From an uncultured Blautia sp. (GTDB taxonomy: Bacteria > Bacillota > Clostridia > Lachnospirales > Lachnospiraceae), in NCBI GenBank assembly GCA_934378195.1, contig CAKRPO010000006.1, positions 1 through 64,000 of the forward strand: a stretch of 64,000 bases of DNA, read 5' to 3'. Under the pieces are notes generated by a model. The model had not been told where the DNA came from and did not search any database. It saw only the letters and a program-made list of their open reading frames with translations. Each line of letters starts with the position of its first letter. Position 1 is the first letter of the stretch. Positions 15,151 through 21,515 of this stretch are shown piece after piece. The position numbers and the translations under genes were made by a program.

Positions 15151-16317
15151 ATGAAAGAAAAAAGTACAAGGGCTCTGTGGCTGCCTCTGCTGGCGGCAGG
15201 TCTTTTCCTGGTGTGCATGTTCAGCCTGTCCATGAATGTAAAGGCTGCAGATAACGATTCTTCCGCACCTGAGATTCCGGGTCTGACGTTTCAGTCAGAA
15301 ATGCAGAACGATTTTGCGGAATGTTTCCATATATATTATTACAATGATGACTATACACTGATTGATGTACCGGAGAGTGGAAAGTTTTTGCTGGTACCGG
15401 AGGGAAAGAGTGCACCGGACGGATTGGACAGTGACATCGTAGTGCTTCAGAAGCCATTGGATAATATCTATCTTGCAGCAACTTCCGCAATGTCGCTGTT
15501 TTCCTCACTGGATGCGTTGGATGATATTAAATTCTCCTCTCTTCAGGCATCCGGCTGGTATGTAGATGCAGCAAAACAGGCCATGGAAAATGGAGATATT
15601 GTTTTTGCCGGTAAATACAGCGAGCCTGATTATGAGCTTCTCGTAAATTCAGGATGTAATCTGGCAATTGAATCCACGATGATTCTGCATACACCAAAGG
15701 TGCAGGAGATGATCGAGCAGATGGGAATTCCTGTATTCACAGATCGTTCCAGTTATGAGAGTCATCCGCTTGGACGTACTGAATGGATTAAGGTTTATGC
15801 AGAAATGGTAGACAAGAGAGAAGAAGCCAAGGCATTTTTTGATGAGCAGGCAAAAGTAATCTCAGATCTGAAGGATTTCAAAAATACAGAAAAAACAGTT
15901 GCATTCTTTTATATCAGTACAGAGGGTTCCGTGGTTGTGAGAAAACCAACGGATTATGTTCCGAAGATGATTGAAATCGCAGGCGGTCGTTATGTTCCGA
16001 CGCAGGTAGATTCGGAAGAAGAAACCAAACGTTCCTCTGTACCAATGACCATGGAAGAATTTTATACACAGGCAATTGATGCAGATTATCTTGTATATAA
16101 TGGAACGATTGATGATCCAATTAACAGTGTGGACGAACTTCTGCAGAAAAGTGAACTTTTTGCGGATTTCAAGGCAGTCAAAGAGGGAAATGTATGGTGC
16201 GCCGGTAAATATCTCTATCAGGCAACAGATATTGTTGGTAATATGATCACAGACCTTCATCTGATGCTTACTGGCGGTGATGCAAGTCAGATGACATTTA
16301 TGACCAAAATTAATTAG
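15151..16317 (+). CDS. ABC transporter substrate-binding protein, BtuF/FecB-like, B12 regulon
   Basis: This 388-residue protein would deliver ligand to the importer encoded next. Two lobes are visible: lobe 1 about 40-210 with FLLVPE, GDIVFAGKYSEPDYELLVNSG and IPVFTDRSSYESHPLGRTEWIKVYAEM, then the bridging helix and lobe 2 with VAFFYISTEGSVVVRKP, KMIEIAGGRYVP and the ending LMLTGGDASQMTFM. This is the class III fold used for cobalamin, heme and siderophores. The N-terminal hydrophobic segment ends VKAAD. It has no lipobox Cys, which is odd for a Gram-positive binding protein, so it is either released or held by an uncleaved N-terminal helix. GGAGG precedes the ATG. The riboswitch upstream points to a corrinoid ligand. 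Confidence 0.85.
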   Translation: MKEKSTRALWLPLLAAGLFLVCMFSLSMNVKAADNDSSAPEIPGLTFQSEMQNDFAECFHIYYYNDDYTLIDVPESGKFLLVPEGKSAPDGLDSDIVVLQKPLDNIYLAATSAMSLFSSLDALDDIKFSSLQASGWYVDAAKQAMENGDIVFAGKYSEPDYELLVNSGCNLAIESTMILHTPKVQEMIEQMGIPVFTDRSSYESHPLGRTEWIKVYAEMVDKREEAKAFFDEQAKVISDLKDFKNTEKTVAFFYISTEGSVVVRKPTDYVPKMIEIAGGRYVPTQVDSEEETKRSSVPMTMEEFYTQAIDADYLVYNGTIDDPINSVDELLQKSELFADFKAVKEGNVWCAGKYLYQATDIVGNMITDLHLMLTGGDASQMTFMTKIN

Positions 16318-16331
16318 GTACAGGAGCAACT

Positions 16332-17396
16332 ATGAAGAAAATACAGACAGGTGAAGGCGTCGGATCCTTCCATATGGAAAATTTCCGGCGGCGTTCACGT
16401 TATGCGGCAGTATTTGCAGTACTTGCGGTGGCACTTTTTGCAATTTTGATATTAAATATCAATACCGGAACGACAAATATTCCGGTTTCACGTATCCTGA
16501 AGATTATTTTCCTGCGAGATGGTGCACAGACAGAATACAATATTATCTGGAAGATTCGAATGCCACGTCTTCTGATGGCAGCAATTCTGGGAGGTGCATT
16601 GTCTCTCTCGGGATTTCTGTTACAGACTTTTTTTGAAAACCCTATTGCCGGACCGTATCTTCTGGGTATTTCATCCGGAGCGAAGATGGTCGTAGCACTG
16701 GCAATGATCTATTTCCTGGAGAAATTTAACAAAGTTTCTTCTTATACGTTAGTAGTTGCTGCTTTTGTTGGTTCTCTGATCGCTACAGGATTTATCCTTC
16801 TGGTATCCCGACGGATCAAACATATGGCAACACTTCTGATCGCTGGAACCATGATCGGCTATATCTGTTCTGCAATCACCGACTTTATGGTTACTTTTGC
16901 AGAGGATTCTGATATTGTAAATCTTCATGGCTGGTCTCAGGGAAGTTTCTCTGGTATGAGCTGGAGTAATGTACAGATCGCCGCTGTGATCGTAGCAGTA
17001 GCTGTAGCGTTGACTTTTATGCTTTCCAAACCAATCGGCGCGTATCAGCTTGGAGAAGCTTATGCACAGAGTATGGGAGTTAATATCAAGGTATTTCGTG
17101 TGACATTGATTCTTTTATCCAGTATTTTGTCTGCAACAGTGACTGCGTTTGCAGGTCCGATTTCTTTTGTAGGAATCGCAGTTCCACATCTGGTAAAACA
17201 GGCATTGAACACTTCAAGGCCGCTGGTCGTTATACCGGGAACCTTCCTGGGTGGTGCAGTCTTTTGTATGCTCAGTGACCTGATCGCAAGAACAGCATTT
17301 GCACCGTTGGAACTGAATATCAGTACCGTAACTTCAATCTTTGGCGCACCGGTCGTGATCGCAATGATGCTGAAACGCCAGAAAGGAAAACAGTGA
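16332..17396 (+). CDS. ABC transporter permease, FecCD/BtuC family
   Basis: This 354-residue permease has about ten membrane segments. The family signatures are RMPRLLMAAILGGALSLSG (about 77-95), QTFFENPIAGPYLLGISSGAK (about 99-119, the usual NPLA-PxxLG stretch) and FAGPISFVGIAVPHLVKQ near the cytoplasmic coupling region. The family forms homodimeric channels for cobalamin, heme or siderophores. It lies 14 nt after the binding protein gene and one base before the ATPase gene, with a GGAG ribosome site. Its location under riboswitch 2 supports corrinoid import. Confidence 0.92.
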   Translation: MKKIQTGEGVGSFHMENFRRRSRYAAVFAVLAVALFAILILNINTGTTNIPVSRILKIIFLRDGAQTEYNIIWKIRMPRLLMAAILGGALSLSGFLLQTFFENPIAGPYLLGISSGAKMVVALAMIYFLEKFNKVSSYTLVVAAFVGSLIATGFILLVSRRIKHMATLLIAGTMIGYICSAITDFMVTFAEDSDIVNLHGWSQGSFSGMSWSNVQIAAVIVAVAVALTFMLSKPIGAYQLGEAYAQSMGVNIKVFRVTLILLSSILSATVTAFAGPISFVGIAVPHLVKQALNTSRPLVVIPGTFLGGAVFCMLSDLIARTAFAPLELNISTVTSIFGAPVVIAMMLKRQKGKQ

Positions 17397-17397
17397 T

Positions 17398-18498
17398 ATG
17401 GCAGAGCAATATATAAATATGGACAATCTGGCAGTCGGCTATAATGGCAAAGCCCTGATCCATGATATCTGCATTGGGATTGAAAAAGGAGAGATCGTAA
17501 CCTTGATCGGACCGAATGGCGCAGGTAAATCCACGATCCTCAAAAGTATCACACGCCAACTCAAGATTATTTCCGGAAATGTAATGATTGCAGAGGCAAA
17601 CCTCTCAAAGCTGTCTTTCCGTGACCTTTCTACAAAAATGGCGGTAGTTCTGACCGACCGTATGAAACCGGAACTCATGACCTGTCATGATATTGTGGCT
17701 ACCGGACGTTATCCGTATACTGGAAAGCTCGGTATCTTAAGCAGAGAAGATGAACAGAAGGTTGACGAAGCTATGGAAGCTGTTCATGCACAGGAGCTTG
17801 GTGACCGGGATTTTAATGCGATCAGTGATGGTCAGCGTCAGCGTGTTCTTCTGGCACGAGCAATCTGCCAGGAGCCGGAGATCATCGTTCTTGATGAGCC
17901 AACTTCATTTCTGGATGTGCGCTATAAACTGGAATTGCTTTCCATTCTCAGAAATATGGCGAAGAAAAAAGGAATCACTGTAATCATGTCTCTCCATGAG
18001 ATCGATCTGGCTGAAAAAGTTGCGGATAAGATCATTTGTGTAAAAGGTGACCGTATTGCTCATTATGGAAGGCCGGAAAGTATTTTTAAAGAAGAAGCAA
18101 TTCGTGAACTTTATGGTATTGATAATGGATATTTTGATCCTGTTTTCGGCAGTCTGGAACTTCCAAGACCGGAAGGAGAACCAAAGACACTGGTTATTTC
18201 CAGCGGTGGAACCGGAATTCCCGTTTACCGGGAACTGCAGAGAAAAAATATTCCGTTTGCAGCCGGAATCCTTTATACAAATGACATTGATTACCAGCTC
18301 GCACGCCTTCTTGCCGTGCGTACAGTGACAGAGCAGTCGTTTGAGGCAATCAGTGATGAGACATTTGCAGAAGCCATGAAATTGATGGATTCTTGTGAAA
18401 GGGTTATTAATGCAGGTGTAATAATTGGAAGTGCAAACCATAGAGTTACAGAACTTCTTGAAAAAGCGCAGAAAGATGGAAAACTTGAAATAAGATAA
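17398..18498 (+). CDS. ABC transporter ATP-binding protein, BtuD/FecE-like, with C-terminal extension
   Basis: This 366-residue protein has a standard ATPase domain (about 1-250): Walker A GPNGAGKST (about 38-46), signature ISDGQRQR, Walker B IIVLDEPTSFLD and the H-loop MSLHEID. About 110 further residues follow (about 258-366), starting EPKTLVISSGGTGIPVYREL and containing RKNIPFAAGILYTNDIDYQLARLLAV. BtuD and FecE normally end at about 250-260 residues. The extension looks like a small alpha/beta domain with a GGTG loop; I do not recognise its function, and it may sense a nucleotide or ligand. It is the last gene of the riboswitch 2 operon. Confidence 0.9.
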   Translation: MAEQYINMDNLAVGYNGKALIHDICIGIEKGEIVTLIGPNGAGKSTILKSITRQLKIISGNVMIAEANLSKLSFRDLSTKMAVVLTDRMKPELMTCHDIVATGRYPYTGKLGILSREDEQKVDEAMEAVHAQELGDRDFNAISDGQRQRVLLARAICQEPEIIVLDEPTSFLDVRYKLELLSILRNMAKKKGITVIMSLHEIDLAEKVADKIICVKGDRIAHYGRPESIFKEEAIRELYGIDNGYFDPVFGSLELPRPEGEPKTLVISSGGTGIPVYRELQRKNIPFAAGILYTNDIDYQLARLLAVRTVTEQSFEAISDETFAEAMKLMDSCERVINAGVIIGSANHRVTELLEKAQKDGKLEIR

Positions 18499-18536
18499 AA
18501 AACAGAGCTGACCGTATAGGGTGCAGCTCTGTTTTT
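18498..18536. terminator. Bidirectional terminator between the ABC operon and tetR
   Basis: AAAAACAGAGCTG (18498-18510) and CAGCTCTGTTTTT (18524-18536) form a perfect 13-bp stem with A- and T-runs at its ends. It overlaps the last bases of both convergent genes. Confidence 0.85.
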
Positions 18537-19155
18537 ACGAACAGACGTCAGGAGAATCTTTTCTGTAACTGGAAAGAATCCCGTCAATAGCCCTGTGAAG
18601 GTAGGGCATATATTCTTCAAGTGGAACAGGCTGCTGATAGAGGATACAGTTGTAACATGTTGAACTTGCAAGCTCGATCACAGAGAAGAGCATCAGATCA
18701 GGATGCTCATAAACCTGCTGGCCTTCTTCGATCAGCTGCAGATATTTGTCATAAAAATTGACGTCTCTGTCCGGCATCTGCTCTTCCAGAGCTGCCTGAA
18801 AAACACTCCAGGAAAGATTTTTGGAAACAAAGATCAGGAGCTGGGAATCGTTTCGGAGAGAGTCCAGAATATGATCTATCATAAAATGAAGCTGTGCCGG
18901 AAATCCACTGATCTGATTCTGGCGTACAGCCTGATAAGCGGCATAAAAAAGATCCTTGGTCTTGTGCGAAGCAAGCTTGTTTCTTATATCATATTTATCT
19001 TTGAAATAGAGATAAAAGGTTCCCTTGGCAACACCAGCCCTCTCAACGATGTCAGAAATCGTAGTCTTGTTCGTACCTTTGGTCGTAAAAAGCTCAAAGG
19101 CAGTATTATACAGTGCGTCTTCTTTTTTCTTTTTATTCAATTCTAATTTTCCCAT
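18535..19155 (-). CDS. TetR/AcrR family transcriptional regulator
   Basis: This 206-residue protein has the TetR N-terminal helix-turn-helix (about 10-55): ALYNTAFELFTTKG, TTISDIVERAGVAKGTFYLYFKDK. The C-terminal ligand domain is not assigned. The start at 19155 (MGKLELNKKK) follows AGGAGG on the minus strand; the open frame extends upstream without a ribosome site. It is divergent from the MMPL exporter, and three copies of one palindrome lie in the shared 230-bp region. It therefore very likely represses itself and the exporter operon. Confidence 0.9.
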   Translation of the reverse strand: MGKLELNKKKKEDALYNTAFELFTTKGTNKTTISDIVERAGVAKGTFYLYFKDKYDIRNKLASHKTKDLFYAAYQAVRQNQISGFPAQLHFMIDHILDSLRNDSQLLIFVSKNLSWSVFQAALEEQMPDRDVNFYDKYLQLIEEGQQVYEHPDLMLFSVIELASSTCYNCILYQQPVPLEEYMPYLHRAIDGILSSYRKDSPDVCS

Positions 19156-19204
19156 AAGAAAACCTCCTGTATATAGTGTATTCGCCATTTATTATAGTCA
19201 AAAC

Positions 19205-19217
19205 TGACCAGAAGTCA
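19205..19217. promoter_or_regulatory. TetR operator, site 1
   Basis: TGACCAGAAGTCA read on the minus strand is TGACTTCTGGTCA, flanked by GTTTT, the same TGACTnnnGGTCA pattern as sites 2 and 3. It lies 50 nt before the tetR start, suiting autoregulation. Confidence 0.65.
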
Positions 19218-19292
19218 ATATTATAAATGAAAAGTATATTTAATTGTAAAAAAATAAGTGTTGATTTTTGGACACATTGGCAAAAACGTATA

Positions 19293-19321
19293 TTGACTAA
19301 TGGTCAGTTTTGGTATATAAC
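19293..19321 (+). promoter_or_regulatory. Promoter of the MMPL operon with TetR operator, site 2
   Basis: TTGACT (19293-19298), a 17-nt spacer and TATAAC (19316-19321) form a sigma-A type promoter. The operator TGACTAATGGTCA (19294-19306) covers the -35 box, so regulator binding should block RNA polymerase. Confidence 0.7.
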
Positions 19322-19338
19322 TCTTTATGAATAAAAAG

Positions 19339-19351
19339 TGACTAACGGTCA
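19339..19351. promoter_or_regulatory. TetR operator, site 3
   Basis: TGACTAACGGTCA repeats site 2 with one base changed, 45 nt downstream of it and about 20-30 nt after the expected transcription start. Confidence 0.65.
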
Positions 19352-19384
19352 TAAATGAGAAAGAAAGTCAATAAGGAGGACATG

Positions 19385-21454
19385 ATGATTAAATTTGGAA
19401 AATGGATAGCAAAGCATAAAGTGATCATTGTAATCATCAGTTTGCTTCTGCTTATCCCGTCATTCCTGGGAATGGCAGCGACAAGAGTCAATTACGATAT
19501 CCTGAGTTATCTTCCGGATTCACTGGAAACGGTAGAAGGACAGGACATCATGGTGGATGAATTTGGAATGGGTGCATTCTCCATGGTAGTTGTAGAAGAT
19601 ATGGACCTGAAGGATGTAGCAGCATTAAAGCAGAAATTTCAGGATGTGGAACACGTGAAGGATGTGCTTTGGTATGACAGTGTGGCTGACTTAAGCATTC
19701 CGGTAAGTATGATTCCAGATAAGTTCAAAGATGCATTCTTTAACGGAGATGCAACGATGATGATCGCACTGTTTGACAATACGACTTCATCCGATGCAGC
19801 GATGGAAGCAGTCACCGATATGCGTAAGATCGCAAATGAACAGTGTTTTATCAGTGGTATGTCCGGTGTTGTAACCGATATCAAGAACATCGCACTGGAA
19901 GAAATGCCAATCTACGTAGTGATCGCAGCCTGCCTGTCTCTGCTGGTACTTATCCTGGCAATGGACTCACTGGTTGTTCCGGTACTGTTCCTCATCAGTG
20001 TTGGCCTTGCAGTTGTATATAACCTTGGAAGCAATATTTTCCTCGGTCAGGTATGCTATATTACGAAATCTCTGACAGCAGTACTTCAGCTGGGTGTAAC
20101 AATGGACTATTCCATTTTCCTTCTGAACTCCTTTGAAGCATATAAAAAGAAATATGACGAGAAAGAACGTGCGATGGCACATGCGATCGCAGATACATTT
20201 AAATCTGTAGCAGGAAGTTCTGTTACAACAATTGCCGGATTCCTTGCCCTGTGTGTTATGACATTTGCGCTGGGACGCGACATGGGTATCGTTATGGCAA
20301 AAGGTGTTGTCATCGGTGTTATCTGTTGTGTAACCGTTCTTCCGGCAATGATTCTTGTATTCGACAAGGCAATCGAGAAGACCAAACACAAAGCACTGCT
20401 TCCGAATATGGATAAAGCATCCGGATTTATCACCAAACATTACAAAGTATGGCTGATTGTATTCCTCGTACTTCTGTATCCGGCTATCTACGGTAATAAC
20501 CATACACAGATTTACTATAACATTGATAAATCTCTTCCGGCTACACTGGACAGTAACGTATCCAATGAGAAACTGAAAGAAGATTTTGATATGAGTACCG
20601 TACATATGGTACTTCTGAAAAACGGACTGGACAGCAAACAGAAGACACAGATGCTGGATCAGATTGAGAAAGTGGATGGTGTGAAGTGGTCACTTGGAAT
20701 GAATTCCCTGATTGGACCGACTTTCCCGGAATCCATGATTCCTTCCAATATCAAAGAAATGCTTCAGTCTGATAATTATGAAGTACAGTTTGTCTGCTCT
20801 GAGTATTCCTCAGCAACAGATGAATGTAACGCACAGCTGGATGCAATCCAGAAGATTGTCAAGGAATACAGTCCGGAATCCATGGTGATCGGTGAAGCAC
20901 CACTGATGAAGGACCTTCAGGATACAACTGATGTCGACCTGCAGAGAGTAAACATTCTTTCCATGGCAGCAATCTTCGTGATTATCCTGTTTGTATTCAA
21001 ATCGATTTCCCTGCCGTTCATTCTTCTGGCAGTTATCGAGTTTGCAATTTTTGTTAATATGGCGATTCCGTACTATCAGGGAGTTACCCTTCCGTTCGTA
21101 GCGAGCATCGTCATTGGAGCTATCCAGTTGGGTGCGACTGTAGACTACGCGATCCTGATGACCAGTAATTATCAGAAGCAGCGTCACCTTGGCAGGACAA
21201 AGAAAGAATCTATTTCCATTGCACATAAATTCTCTATGAAGTCTATTATCATAAGTGGATGTAGTTTCTTTGCAGCAACCTTTGGCGTAGCTCTTTATTC
21301 ACAGGTAGATATGATCGGTTCCATCTGTACGCTGCTTGCACGTGGTGCAGTCATCAGTACCGTTGTCGTACTTCTTGTATTACCTGCAATGTTTATGGTA
21401 TTTGATCCGGTTATCGTCCATACATCAAAAGGATTTTTACCGGATAAAAAATAA
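19385..21454 (+). CDS. MMPL/RND-family exporter
   Basis: This protein of about 689 residues has the MMPL (HAE2/3-like) layout: one N-terminal membrane helix, an extracellular domain, a block of membrane helices with GVTMDYSIFLLNSFEAYKK, a second extracellular domain, and a second block with GATVDYAILMTSNYQKQR. The paired (T/A)xDY motifs supply the Asp residues of the proton relay. The family exports lipids or amphipathic compounds. Two adjacent ATG codons compete (19382 and 19385); 19385 has the better spacing from GGAGG. The upstream TetR operators suggest induction by its substrate. It is co-transcribed with the Leu-x-x-Gly repeat protein 61 nt on. Confidence 0.88.
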   Translation: MIKFGKWIAKHKVIIVIISLLLLIPSFLGMAATRVNYDILSYLPDSLETVEGQDIMVDEFGMGAFSMVVVEDMDLKDVAALKQKFQDVEHVKDVLWYDSVADLSIPVSMIPDKFKDAFFNGDATMMIALFDNTTSSDAAMEAVTDMRKIANEQCFISGMSGVVTDIKNIALEEMPIYVVIAACLSLLVLILAMDSLVVPVLFLISVGLAVVYNLGSNIFLGQVCYITKSLTAVLQLGVTMDYSIFLLNSFEAYKKKYDEKERAMAHAIADTFKSVAGSSVTTIAGFLALCVMTFALGRDMGIVMAKGVVIGVICCVTVLPAMILVFDKAIEKTKHKALLPNMDKASGFITKHYKVWLIVFLVLLYPAIYGNNHTQIYYNIDKSLPATLDSNVSNEKLKEDFDMSTVHMVLLKNGLDSKQKTQMLDQIEKVDGVKWSLGMNSLIGPTFPESMIPSNIKEMLQSDNYEVQFVCSEYSSATDECNAQLDAIQKIVKEYSPESMVIGEAPLMKDLQDTTDVDLQRVNILSMAAIFVIILFVFKSISLPFILLAVIEFAIFVNMAIPYYQGVTLPFVASIVIGAIQLGATVDYAILMTSNYQKQRHLGRTKKESISIAHKFSMKSIIISGCSFFAATFGVALYSQVDMIGSICTLLARGAVISTVVVLLVLPAMFMVFDPVIVHTSKGFLPDKK

Positions 21455-21515
21455 AGAAATAATTTGAAACTACAAATATAAATCAGGCCAATGGCTGGAA
21501 AAGGAGTCGTATAAC

